Shown: positions 21,901-28,081, numbered from the stretch's first letter. The stretch: 31,279 nucleotides of DNA from Zygnema circumcarinatum (GCA_037447605.1 CM074810.1:1549114-1580392), one strand, 5' to 3'. Numbers and translations are program-made. The notes: a model not told the origin generated them from the letters alone.

Positions 21901-24900
21901 ACCCCCCGTTGAACGCATGCTCCTTATTAAAAGGCATAACATTTTTACAATATTCCACATCCTCCCGAAATGCATAATCCAAAGGTGCTCTAACTACTCT
22001 CTTGCTCCCACTCAAATTCTGAGGAGGAGTACACTCGCCCTTTAATGAATTCCCATCCGCAGACAAACACCTTTTCTTGGTAGTGAGAGAATCAGAAACC
22101 CTAAGAAAATCATTCTCTGCCGAATTGGGGAGGCTAAACTTTCTGCTATTTCCAGCATCCTCTCGTTCTTTGGGCTGCTCCGTCATTGAGATCTGAACGC
22201 GTTCTTCGTGTGAAAAGTTGTCTGCAGGCGAGAAATCAAATCGTCGTACGGGAAAGGGAGAGGCTTTATTCAATGACATGTCTCTAAAATCCTGGCAGCC
22301 ATGTAATAGCTCACTCCCTCTAATTCGGATGGGAGGATTTTCTGTCATATGTGGACTATTCTTCTCTGTATTTGTAGGTAGGTGGACAGTTCCATGTGAG
22401 GTGATATTATCAATAGAAACATCTTTTTCTAATGCTTTCTCCTTTAAAGGGTCCTTTCTCTCCGCATTCAGAGCTGCAGCTTCTGCATTTGAGCCTCCAT
22501 CTTTTCTAGCTAAGACATCTTGGCAGGCTTCAAAAGCTTCTTCCCAAAATCCATCTCCCGGAGAAGACACGGAGCAACGATAGGCCCATTCTCTGCTTTT
22601 GTTGCCGCTACTCTTGCCAGAACTGTAGCTATTGATGCTTGAATTCTTCATAGGGTCTAACTGTCCTAACTGATTGGCTGAATCTTCTTTCACTGCTGGC
22701 CTACCATCGACAGAGTTGTCAGAGTTTTTGGAGTTTCTAGACTCGAAGGGTGAGTGCTTTGAGAAAGTTTCCGGTTTAGGATGTTTAAGATCTGGGGGAA
22801 ATTCTCTAACTTTCCGACTGCAGGGAACTAGTGGCATATTTACAGGCAATTGGAAAGAGTGATCCCTAGCAGATCGTTTCTTGACAAAGGGGTCTCCCAC
22901 TCTCCCTGGGGATTGAACTTCACGCTTATCTATTTCAAAATGCTCTACTTTCACCTCATCAGTGCTAGCATCGCCGTCGACATTTCCCTGTAAATAATGG
23001 GTTTCGCATCTCTCCTGCATTATCACCTCTCGCACTCGACCCATGCTATCATTCTCCTTCGTTGAGCGTAACTTGGCGTTGAAAGACACATTGTCGAGTC
23101 CATCTTCAATCAACGTAGTCAAGTTTGGAACAATGAGGCTCTTTGAATTGCTCAGTACATTCATGTCTCCGCCTTTCCAAATTCCTCCCTCCCCAGCATC
23201 CTCCCGGCAATTCACCATCTGGTTTGTGTTGAAAGCTTTGACAGCTTCGGTTCTATGTGGGCCTTCTATAGATCTGATTTGCGCCCCAGAGAACATTGCA
23301 AGATTTAGACCTCTAAGTTTCATACATGAAAGAATATGTTGAAATATGAAATAGTCTGCAACTCTGCAAATAGAAATGACAATGCAACTTTGTTTGAGGA
23401 AATGCAGAATGGGTTGTTCTTTTTGTCCTACTTCATTCGCCTCCATCCATGAGGCATTCATGGATAGATGGATGAGTTCCATAATGGACATCATATGTAA
23501 AACTTCGAAATAAAGATGTGCTGAACTCACCTGCAGAAGAAGTCCAGCATGTTGTTGACCTTTTGGGTCAAAGGAGGACTGGAAGATGCTCTCTCATAGA
23601 GCAGATTTTCTTCCTCTTCTTCCCTCTCTCCGCCTCTGCTTGTCAAACAAGTTTCTTCTTTACCCAAACACTTGAATCCCGACAAGGGTCTCACAGGCTT
23701 GCTGCAAGTCGACTCGCTTGATCCCGGTTGCTCTTCTGAGAGAGATTCAGTTCTGCCGGTCTTGAAAGGCAGAGGCAGGTTTTCAGTAATACAATGGTTA
23801 GTCACATTTTGAATGGGTCTATAACTCGGGTTAACTGCATCATACTCCTTTTCTTGAGGCTGAGCTCCTCCATTAGAACCTAAACTAGCTTCAGAACTTG
23901 CTAATAAACGACTTTCATTGACAAAGTTGAAGCCTTTGTTGGGCCAATAGTTACCCCCTTGACCGGGTCTTTTGGCTTCCTCAATATGGTTTTGATGCTG
24001 AAAAGACGGAACATGAGCTAAGGGGTCGCAATAGTGAATATTTCTGCTGGGAGGAGGTCCCTCGGATTTGGCTCCAAAGAGGGCCGCAGGAGGAGAGTGT
24101 CTGATTTTCTTGGCGGAAAAAATCTGCAATAAGACAAGGAAATATGCATAAAGAAATGAATGAATTGTTCAAAGTCTTTCCTTTGTTTGACCATGCTAAG
24201 GGATTAATGCAAGAGAAAGTCAATAAAACAAGCGAGCTTTCATGTATATAACTGCTTTTGAAACTTTCGTTATTGGGAGAAAGAGAGAGAGAGAGAGGGA
24301 GAGAGATTAGAGAGAGATAGAGAAAAGGCTACTGCAATAAGTCGCCATTTCAGTCGACGATATTGGGGGAAACGACATATATAAATGATAATTAAGAATT
24401 AACGAGAATATGATAGCAGCAGAAGGATGAAGATGCCGCTTCCACCATTGCGAATGGTCCAACCACGTCTGAATGCTGCGAAGGCTTTTAAAAATTTGAT
24501 CCCCCTCTAGCAACATGTGACGCGACAACTGGCGAGAACTAAGTTTTTGGTTTTCAGTTTTCTCGGCAGTTAGGCTTGTTTGTTTGCTCGTTGAATTAAT
24601 CTGAATCGCTTCGCGCATACCTTTCTCGTCTTCAATGACCCCCCTTCAAAAATACACTATGCGAATGCCCTAAAAGGTGTGGCTTTAAATCGATAAAACA
24701 TGTGGATGACAACAATGCTGCGCATCTACGAGGAGATTTTTTTTAACCTGAGGGCCTTAAAATGAAATTTCTGTACTCCTAACCCCCTTTATTCATTCAT
24801 CCTCTCCGTTCCAATCCTGAGACACACTACAACACTCTGAATCCTCAGCTTACAATCCCCCCATGTAAAAAGACCCTAAAAACTACAAAATCCCTAAATA

Positions 24901-25119
24901 CCCAGACATCTGATCATTTCAGCATGCGCCCTTGCTCATGTGCCCTTGCTCATGCCATGCCATGCCATGCCATGCCATGCCATGCCCTGCCATGCCATTC
25001 CATGCCCATGCCGTGCAGTGCAGTCTCACCTCCGTGAGGCCGACCTGCTTCCTCTTGGACGGCTTGGCAAAGCCCTGACTGCCGGACGGCAGCGCGCCCT
25101 GGCCCTGCGCGGCAGCCAT
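3330..25119 (-). CDS. TEB: DNA polymerase theta (TEBICHI), helicase-polymerase, complete, 26 exons
   Basis: Nuclear enzyme of microhomology-mediated (theta-mediated) end joining: the helicase strips and anneals ends, the polymerase extends from short homologies. Coding exons: 25119-25030, 24123-23531, 23363-21548, 21280-21216, 20942-20837, 20640-20440, 20120-19866, 19676-19515, 18954-18706, 18377-18165, 14205-13996, 13519-13307, 12668-12588, 12214-11996, 11660-11442, 11131-11017, 10213-8751, 8371-8162, 7386-7130, 6672-6312, 5889-5764, 5602-5250, 4590-4482, 4050-3886, 3682-3586, 3397-3330. Sum 8016 nt = 2671 codons plus stop, phases consistent at every junction. Landmarks: STSAGKS about 853-859, DELH 953-956, SAT 1028-1030, [10 protein letters not shown] 1234-1243, exonuclease-like FVFDFH 1847-1852, TGRL 2355-2358, DYSQIE 2417-2422, RxxxKxxxYxxxYG 2467-2480, HDE 2619-2621. 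All key helicase and polymerase residues are present, so it is likely active. Length resembles animal POLQ. Start codon is the least certain part. Confidence 0.96.
3431..3481 (+). repeat. GGGGA-rich tract in TEB intron 25
   Basis: Several runs of four to six Gs with A spacers, capable of forming a G-quadruplex on the plus (template) strand. A similar tract opens the window at 1-61. Confidence 0.85.
3586..3682 (-). CDS. TEB: TEB exon 25, polymerase motif C
   Basis: Starts IHDELLLEV at CTGCAG|ATC; Asp2620 and Glu2621 are the second catalytic pair. Continues to MENAAQLR with exit phase 1 (G|GTGGGA). Confidence 0.94.
3783..3875 (+). repeat. GA-rich tract in TEB intron 24
   Basis: Purine run on plus; on the transcript it is a CU tract beginning about 10 nt after the 5' splice site. 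Confidence 0.85.
3886..4050 (-). CDS. TEB: TEB exon 24
   Basis: [18 protein letters not shown], a variable loop of about 28 residues, then [11 protein letters not shown]. Acceptor AGTGCAG, donor CAG|GTGAGA. Confidence 0.92.
4482..4590 (-). CDS. TEB: TEB exon 23
   Basis: [20 protein letters not shown] then [11 protein letters not shown], the fingers-to-palm link. Acceptor GTTTACAG, donor CAG|GTATGG, phase 0. Found by conservation, not from a long open frame. Confidence 0.93.
4971..5236 (+). repeat. Purine-rich tract in TEB intron 22
   Basis: About 265 nt of G/A with few interruptions; on the transcript it is pyrimidine-rich and starts about 14 nt after the donor. Confidence 0.85.
5250..5602 (-). 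CDS. TEB: TEB exon 22, polymerase motif A and O-helix
   Basis: [20 protein letters not shown] carries catalytic Asp2417. [16 protein letters not shown] fits RxxxKxxxYxxxYG, the dNTP-binding O-helix, with Tyr at the position that is Phe in bacterial Pol I. Ends [13 protein letters not shown] plus GG; phase 2. Confidence 0.95.
5764..5889 (-). CDS. TEB: TEB exon 21
   Basis: 42 codons, [15 protein letters not shown] to [10 protein letters not shown], the segment between TGRL and motif A. Acceptor ATCAG, donor GAG|GTGACG, phase 0. Confidence 0.92.
6018..6305 (+). repeat. Purine-rich tract in TEB intron 20
   Basis: About 288 nt of GAGAGGGA-type sequence ending at the 5' splice site of intron 20 (transcript sense pyrimidine). 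It generates long spurious ORFs in several frames. Confidence 0.88.
6312..6672 (-). CDS. TEB: TEB exon 20, polymerase with a ~70-residue insertion
   Basis: Completes Lys, then [19 protein letters not shown], an insertion of about 70 polar residues, then [19 protein letters not shown] and EEPNLQ. The TGRL motif contacts template-primer. Acceptor TGGCAG, donor CAA|GTACAG. Confidence 0.92.
7130..7386 (-). CDS. TEB: TEB exon 19, polymerase thumb start
   Basis: Starts [14 protein letters not shown] after TGAAG, joining exon 18 to give the family A motif EMPLVxVLAxMEL. Continues [18 protein letters not shown] and [15 protein letters not shown]. Donor GAA|GTAAGT, exit phase 2. Confidence 0.93.
7902..8158 (-). 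repeat. GGGA tract (transcript sense) in TEB intron 18
   Basis: Plus strand is CCCT, so here the transcript is purine-rich, opposite to introns 10, 13, 16, 20, 22 and 24. It starts inside the donor GTAAGGAGGGAGGG. Confidence 0.9.
8162..8371 (-). CDS. TEB: TEB exon 18, exonuclease-polymerase link
   Basis: 70 codons: [20 protein letters not shown], an Arg/Ala/Gly stretch, [12 protein letters not shown] and PFFLLEMPL. Very GC-rich with homopolymer G runs on the sense strand; the frame is only right if ten and seven Gs are counted. Donor CTG|GTAAGG. Confidence 0.9.
8381..8595 (+). repeat. Interstitial telomere-like repeat (TTTAGGG/TTTGGGG) in TEB intron 17
   Basis: About 30 head-to-tail 7-bp units. 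The first three are exact plant-type TTTAGGG, most of the rest are TTTGGGG. The tract ends 10 nt before the acceptor of exon 18, and scattered single AGGGTTT words continue to about 8700. Confidence 0.93.
8751..10213 (-). CDS. TEB: TEB exon 17, central linker and exonuclease-like domain
   Basis: Largest central exon (residues 1603-2090). Begins [18 protein letters not shown], then a long Glu/Gly-rich linker, then [32 protein letters not shown] and [17 protein letters not shown]. The order fits the 3'-5' exonuclease fold of family A polymerases, but the DxE metal motif reads DFH, so proofreading is probably lost, as is usual in Pol theta. Ends CAG|GTGAAG, phase 0. Confidence 0.9.
10641..11010 (+). 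repeat. Purine-rich tract in TEB intron 16
   Basis: About 370 nt of GGGA/GAGAGG; on the transcript it is pyrimidine-rich, beginning about 7 nt inside the donor of intron 16. Confidence 0.88.
11017..11131 (-). CDS. TEB: TEB exon 16, helix-hairpin-helix
   Basis: [20 protein letters not shown] and [10 protein letters not shown] form the HhH-like DNA-binding element that ends Hel308-type helicases. Exit phase 1; the donor G|GTCAGC is weak. Confidence 0.92.
11442..11660 (-). CDS. TEB: TEB exon 15, helical/ratchet domain
   Basis: Starts [16 protein letters not shown] directly after CTGCAG, six bases from the assembly gap; ends [19 protein letters not shown]. Donor AAG|GTGGGT, phase 0. Confidence 0.93.
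11667..11676. other. Assembly gap (10 N)
   Basis: Ten Ns directly beside the acceptor of exon 15; the far flank is AGGG repeat, so a collapsed simple-sequence tract of unknown size probably lies here. Confidence 0.95.
11996..12214 (-). CDS. TEB: TEB exon 14, helical domain
   Basis: [19 protein letters not shown], a basic variable loop, then [15 protein letters not shown]. Acceptor TTGGCAG, donor CAG|GTAAGG. Confidence 0.93.
12235..12565 (+). repeat. Purine-rich tract in TEB intron 13
   Basis: Irregular G/A tract of about 330 nt; transcript sense is pyrimidine-rich and it starts about 20-30 nt after the donor. Confidence 0.85.
12588..12668 (-). CDS. TEB: TEB exon 13
   Basis: 27 codons: [17 protein letters not shown] then [16 protein letters not shown] acceptor, CAG|GTATAT donor, phase 0 at both ends. 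It was found from conservation, because no open frame of any length marks it. Confidence 0.9.
13157..13305 (-). repeat. 25-bp tandem repeat at the 5' splice site of TEB intron 12
   Basis: Six units with starts of the shared CGTTATTGG word at 13162, 13187, 13212, 13236, 13261 and 13286 (period 25, one 24). The unit nearest the exon supplies the donor GTGGGAGAATAC; the others read ATGGGAGAATAC or a one-base-shorter form. Confidence 0.93.
13307..13519 (-). CDS. TEB: TEB exon 12, winged-helix region
   Basis: Encodes [35 protein letters not shown] and [13 protein letters not shown]. Acceptor TGTCCAG; donor CAG|GTGGGA, which lies at the edge of a 25-bp tandem repeat. Confidence 0.93.
13996..14205 (-). 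CDS. TEB: TEB exon 11, post-RecA helicase region
   Basis: Acceptor GATCTGCAG-type site at the end of the giant intron (CTGCAG|ATC). Starts IMLCKPGDV, includes LRSCLAEG and [13 protein letters not shown]; ends NPFKE before GTGCGC. GC-rich compared with the neighbouring exons. Confidence 0.92.
14209..18068 (+). repeat. 3.86-kb GGGA homopurine tract filling TEB intron 10
   Basis: Almost every base is G or A on plus, in GGGA and GGAGGA units with rare T or C. It fills the 3959-nt intron between exon 10 (motif VI) and exon 11. On the transcript it is a UCCC polypyrimidine. The long Gly/Arg/Glu ORFs through it are artefacts of the repeat. Confidence 0.97.
18165..18377 (-). CDS. TEB: TEB exon 10, motifs V and VI
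   Basis: Encodes [19 protein letters not shown] (motif V) and [12 protein letters not shown] (motif VI, with arginine finger). Donor AGT|GTGAGT opens the 3.96 kb purine intron. Confidence 0.94.
18706..18954 (-). CDS. TEB: TEB exon 9, motif IV and HHAGLT
   Basis: Starts [15 protein letters not shown] (motif IV) and ends [10 protein letters not shown]. Acceptor TATGCAG, donor ACG|GTGCGA, phase 0. Confidence 0.93.
19515..19676 (-). CDS. TEB: TEB exon 8, helicase RecA1-RecA2 link
   Basis: Acceptor ACCTGCAG, donor GAG|GTGAGT. Encodes [16 protein letters not shown] and [11 protein letters not shown], the Pol theta signature between motifs III and IV. Confidence 0.93.
19866..20120 (-). CDS. TEB: TEB exon 7, motif III (SAT)
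   Basis: Starts [19 protein letters not shown], passes a Ser/Gly/Thr-rich insertion of about 40 residues, then [13 protein letters not shown]. Donor CAT|GTAAGT, phase 0. Confidence 0.93.
20131..20312 (-). repeat. 12-bp tandem repeat in TEB intron 6
   Basis: About 15 units of GTTGTGAGTGAT or GTTATGAGTGAT in transcript sense, ending about 10 nt before the acceptor of exon 7. Many units contain GTGAGT, the canonical 5' splice-site word. Confidence 0.93.
20440..20640 (-). CDS. TEB: TEB exon 6, DELH box
   Basis: Acceptor AACTGCAG, donor ATG|GTGAGT. Encodes [17 protein letters not shown] and ends in [13 protein letters not shown] (953-956) is the SF2 motif II for Mg-ATP hydrolysis. Confidence 0.94.
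20837..20942 (-). CDS. TEB: TEB exon 5, Walker A and motif Ia
   Basis: Completes Ser then [14 protein letters not shown] and [15 protein letters not shown] (motif Ia). ATP binding by Lys858. Donor AAG|GTATGA, phase 0. Confidence 0.93.
21216..21280 (-). CDS. TEB: TEB exon 4, helicase up to Walker A
   Basis: 65 nt between GTGCAG and AG|GTAAAA. Encodes [19 protein letters not shown], then ST and two bases of Ser, so the Walker A box STSAGKS is split by intron 4. Confidence 0.92.
21548..23363 (-). CDS. TEB: TEB exon 3, long disordered region and start of helicase
   Basis: Acceptor TATTTGCAG, donor CAA|GTAAGT, residues 228-833. Mostly low-similarity polar sequence; the last 25 residues contain the conserved entry to the helicase ([21 protein letters not shown] without its first residue), with the Q-motif-like YPWQ at the exon end. 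The frame also stays open backwards through intron 2, but splice phases require the 23363 start. Confidence 0.9.
23531..24123 (-). CDS. TEB: TEB exon 2, N-terminal disordered region
   Basis: Acceptor TTATTGCAG, donor TGCAG|GTGAGT, exit phase 2. Starts [12 protein letters not shown], continuing the motif from exon 1; the rest is Ser/Pro/Glu-rich with no fold I recognise (residues 31-228). Confidence 0.85.
24952..25005 (-). repeat. GGCAT pentanucleotide repeat in TEB intron 1
   Basis: About ten units of GGCAT (ATGCC on plus), some diverged, starting about 25 nt after the donor of exon 1. Confidence 0.9.
25030..25119 (-). CDS. TEB: TEB exon 1, start codon and PIP-box-like N terminus
   Basis: The ATG at 25119 has a strong context (GCCAGCCATGGC). 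An in-frame upstream ATG at 25170 would add 17 residues beginning MRKRAR, in a weaker context (CTTATGA). The exon encodes a basic KRK followed by QVGLTE and ends at GAG|GTGAGA, phase 0. The inverted CCAAT/CCACG pair ends 119 nt upstream, so either start leaves a short 5' UTR. Confidence 0.65.
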
Positions 25120-25219
25120 GGCTGGCGAGCCCTCTGAGGGTGGATTCTGCAAGCGAGCGCGCTTTCTCATAAGAGGAAAGCGCTGCTGCACTGGCACCTT
25201 TTCTTCACAGGGGTCTCGT

Positions 25220-25238
25220 CCAATGGCGAACTGCCACG
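25220..25238 (+). promoter_or_regulatory. ERSE-type element CCAAT-N9-CCACG (perfect)
   Basis: CCAAT at 25220 and CCACG at 25234. It is one half of an inverted pair directly upstream of the TEB start codon, and the closest candidate promoter element to the gene. NF-Y plus bZIP binding is inferred from the known element. Confidence 0.7.
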
Positions 25239-25254
25239 TGCGCACAATTCTCCA

Positions 25255-25273
25255 CGTGGCGCGTTGTTATTGG
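25255..25273 (-). promoter_or_regulatory. ERSE-type element CCAAT-N9-CCACG (perfect)
   Basis: CGTGG at 25255, ATTGG at 25269, read on minus as CCAAT-N9-CCACG. Faces the element at 25220-25238 across 16 bp. Confidence 0.7.
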
Positions 25274-25351
25274 ATAATGCTAGGACGTAAGTGCGTAAAT
25301 GGAAGGGCCTCGCCGTACGGTACTCTTCGTACGGGAAAATTCTATTCTCAC

Positions 25352-26060
25352 ACCTTTTTGCGTTGCCGTAGGCAAAAGCTTTGCGGTCGTTTTGATCCGT
25401 ACGACGGGTTCGATTTATTAAAGATTAATGTAATGAAAATGGGGTATAGTTGCCTCGAGTCTGACGTTGCCACGTCGCACGTCCTGATTGGTTGCGTTTT
25501 GTTGGATCGAATGCGCAGAAAATGGGGTATATTGCGTACTTATTGTGTCATTTCCTCGTGTCGTTTTGTACGTACCGCGGCGTTCGATTTTGATGTTTTA
25601 TGTGGTGTACGGATTCGGTTAGGTTGTGAATGATGAATTTAATGAAAATGGGGTATAGTTGCCGCGAGTCTGACGTTGCCACGTCGCGCGTCCTGATTGG
25701 TTGTGCGTTTCGTTGGATCGAATGCGCAGAAAATGGGGTATATTGCGTTCCCATTCTGTCATTGCCACGTGTCGATACTTCGTGCGACGGCGTTCGATTT
25801 TGATGTTTTATGTGGTGTACGGATTCGGTTAGGTTGTGAATGATGAATTTAATGAAAATGGGGTATAGTTTCCGCGAGTCTGACGTTGCCACGTCGCGCG
25901 TCATGATTGGTTGTGTGTTTCGTCGGATTTAATGCGTAGAAAATGTGGTATATCTCGTACCGATTCTGTGATTGCCACGTGTCGTTTTCTATGTACGACA
26001 GTTTGTGGTTATGATGTTTTACGGGACGTATTGTTGGAAATAGGGTATTTGCGTAGCGTG
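25352..26060 (-). repeat. Tandem ~210-bp promoter-like repeat upstream of TEB
   Basis: The word AATGAAAATGGGGTATAG recurs at 25432, 25641 and 25851 (periods 209 and 210), with a decayed copy after it. On minus, each unit reads CCAAT-N9-CGACG, then about 23 nt, then CTATACCCC, so it resembles a promoter pointing at TEB. Elements: 25473-25491, 25682-25700 and 25892-25910, each one mismatch from CCACG. A related copy is at 30437-30740. Confidence 0.85.
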
Positions 26061-26073
26061 TTTAAAGTGGCCA

Positions 26074-26092
26074 CGTGGTGCATTCCTATTGG
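26074..26092 (-). promoter_or_regulatory. ERSE-type element CCAAT-N9-CCACG (perfect)
   Basis: CGTGG 26074-26078, ATTGG 26088-26092, in the decayed last unit of the tandem array; a TATA-like AAATACCC follows about 25 nt downstream on minus. Confidence 0.6.
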
Positions 26093-26124
26093 TTAGCACG
26101 AACGGAATTAGTTATACTTCTTAT

Positions 26125-26143
26125 CCAGTCAGAAATTGCCACG
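26125..26143 (+). promoter_or_regulatory. ERSE-like element, one mismatch (CCAGT)
   Basis: CCAGT-N9-CCACG, orientation opposite to the copy at 26074-26092. Confidence 0.4.
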
Positions 26144-26177
26144 TTGGTTCTGTAGTGTGTTTTTGGATGTTTGTTAT

Positions 26178-26196
26178 CCAATCAGGTGTGGCCACG
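26178..26196 (+). promoter_or_regulatory. ERSE-type element CCAAT-N9-CCACG (perfect)
   Basis: CCAAT at 26178, CCACG at 26192, thirty bases before a 68-bp palindrome. Confidence 0.6.
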
Positions 26197-26225
26197 TAGC
26201 CCTAAAATGGGAAAAAAACCAAAAA

Positions 26226-26293
26226 AAAACCACACACAAACTGCTACGACAGAATGTGGCCACATTCTGTTTTCGCAGTTTGTGTGTGGTTTT
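26226..26293. repeat. 68-bp palindrome with no central spacer
   Basis: Outer arms of 19 bp (26226-26244 and 26275-26293) and inner arms of 10 bp (26250-26259 and 26260-26269) pair perfectly; only two 5-nt segments between them do not match. Can form a cruciform or RNA hairpin. Confidence 0.93.
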
Positions 26294-26310
26294 AAAAAAA
26301 AAACAATCTA

Positions 26311-26344
26311 AATATTACAACATTTGGCCTTATGTTGTAATATT
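26311..26344. repeat. Inverted repeat, 12-bp arms
   Basis: AATATTACAACA and TGTTGTAATATT around a 10-nt loop, 17 bp from the larger palindrome. Confidence 0.92.
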
Positions 26345-26377
26345 GAGAGAGTTTTTTTTTTTTTTTGTTTGTAAAAG

Positions 26378-26411
<34 letters not shown>
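26378..26411 (+). repeat. TTG microsatellite
   Basis: About 11 GTT units, followed by T-rich sequence. Confidence 0.95.
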
Positions 26412-26413
<2 letters not shown>

Positions 26414-26518
26414 TTTTTGTTGTGTTTTTGTTGTTTTTTTTTGTTGTTTGTGGTTGTTGTGTGCGTTGTTTTTTTTTTTTTGTGAAAGTCACACACGAAA
26501 ATACACAATCACAAACAC

Positions 26519-26540
26519 TCACACACACACACACACACAC
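26519..26540 (+). repeat. CA microsatellite
   Basis: Eleven CA units. Confidence 0.95.
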
Positions 26541-27573
26541 TTGTTGTTGCAGCGCCCTCCCTTGGTGGGGCTGCCACTTCTCCTCTACCTTGGGTAGAAC
26601 TCGACATCTTCAATGAATTGCTCAATCACACAAAGCACACTAAATGCAAGAGAACAACTCAGCGGAAATATGAAAATGTAAGGAGAAAGCCACCAGCCTA
26701 AAACTCCTTAAGATAAAGATGAAATACAACTTGACAACACTAGAGCCAAGCTTCAAGCACCTCTTCTCAAGCTACGTGAATAAACCACCCACTACAAGCT
26801 GAACTCTTCCCACTATCTTCTTGGCCCTAAGCAAGATAGCCTCACTCCCCAATGTGAGTCACGAGAAGGTTAACTTCTACCAAACAATCTAACCCTTAAA
26901 TACAATATGGCGCCAATAGTGACATTGTCACGTCACGGCCGCACATGCAACGCCTTGCAAGACCCTTATCCCGATCCTAATCTCGCGCCGTCGGATCCTC
27001 CTCAGCTTGCACGGATCCAGCACATCAATGCCGTCAGATCCGCCTCAGCCTTATCTCCATCCGAGTCCTCCACCGTAGGATCTGACTCCTCATTACTTGG
27101 CGTCATGTGGGACCCCGTAAGCCTACGAGCGCCACCGACCTAGGCCGTACAGGCCTTCCCTTTCACCCGACACGTGGCGCCTTCCGATTCGCCACTGTCC
27201 TCCAAATGAATCATTGCTGACTCCGTACCTTGTCAGTTCTGCTCCGCGCGCTGATTCGCGCCGCGTCACTTCTCGATTTGTCGCGTCGCGCCACGTCACA
27301 TCTGACTCCGCCACGCCGCGCCGCGCCACCGACCAATGTCCGTACATTCGAGGTCCTGGCCTTACAAATCGTACCACTGATTTGCTGCACCGACATTCTG
27401 ATGCCTTGCCTTGCCAAATCAGACTCTGCGCGCTATACGCACACCCCTTAAAGACTTGTACGGTCACTTAGACGGTTCGCCGTACAATGTAGACATAATG
27501 AGCACACCCCTCCTTAGAACTTAGTACCAACAACTTAGTGTACAACTAGTTCCTAACTACTTTACACTAACAA
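26541..27573. other. No supported gene; possible LTR-like remnant on minus
   Basis: On minus there is a TATTTAAG TATA-like word near 26897, a leader of about 290 nt, and an ATG at 26607 opening a short frame (MSSSTQGRGEVAAPP) that runs into microsatellite sequence. The layout recalls an LTR plus gag start, but I find no primer-binding site, protease or reverse transcriptase. An imperfect ERSE-like element (CGTGG-N9-ATTCG) is at 27173-27191. Confidence 0.25.
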
Positions 27574-27613
27574 CACTCTCACACACACACACACCCACAC
27601 ACACACACACACT

Positions 27614-27670
<57 letters not shown>

Positions 27671-27675
27671 CACAA
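27574..27675 (+). repeat. CA microsatellite, interrupted
   Basis: About 100 nt of CA with a few CTCTC or CCA interruptions. Confidence 0.95.
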
Positions 27676-27950
27676 GTACAAACCTTTTTTCATCACGATC
27701 TTATGTTTCCGAAATTTTTTCGATTTTTTCGCACATCGTCATCTCCAGGACCGGGTCCTTCCGAAATCTGTCCATGGTTATTTGCTATACAATACATGAG
27801 TGTGAGCGTAAGTACGAACCTTTTTTCATCACGATCTTATGTTTCCGAAATTTTTTCGATTTTTTTGAACATCGCCATCTCTAGGACCGGGTCCTTCCGA
27901 AATCTGTCCATGGTTATTTGCTATACAACACATAAGTGAAGCGTAAGTAC
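27675..27950 (+). repeat. 136-bp tandem repeat, two copies
   Basis: Copies start at 27675 and 27811 (both AGTAC) and are nearly identical; a third start at 27946 diverges after about 10 nt. Confidence 0.92.
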
Positions 27951-28081
27951 GAACGTTATGTACATCATGATGTCATTTTTATCATGTTTATTTTTATTTT
28001 TTTTTTGGTTATTTCGAAAACTTCCAAATGTCCAAATTTTCACATGTCCAGGATTTCAAAATGTCCAGCGATTTCTCTTTT

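Noticed and set aside
23364-23530. Open frame continuing upstream of TEB exon 3
   Set aside because: It is intron 2: GTGAGT donor at 23530, TTTGCAG acceptor at 23364, and the phase (2 then 1) fits only if it is removed.
25548-25904. ORF on minus with an internal repeat (118 codons)
   Set aside because: It is read through the 210-bp tandem unit; the period is a multiple of three, which keeps the frame open by chance.
26541-27573. Intact LTR retrotransposon
   Set aside because: No primer-binding site, polypurine tract, protease, integrase or reverse transcriptase could be found; only weak LTR-like layout remains.
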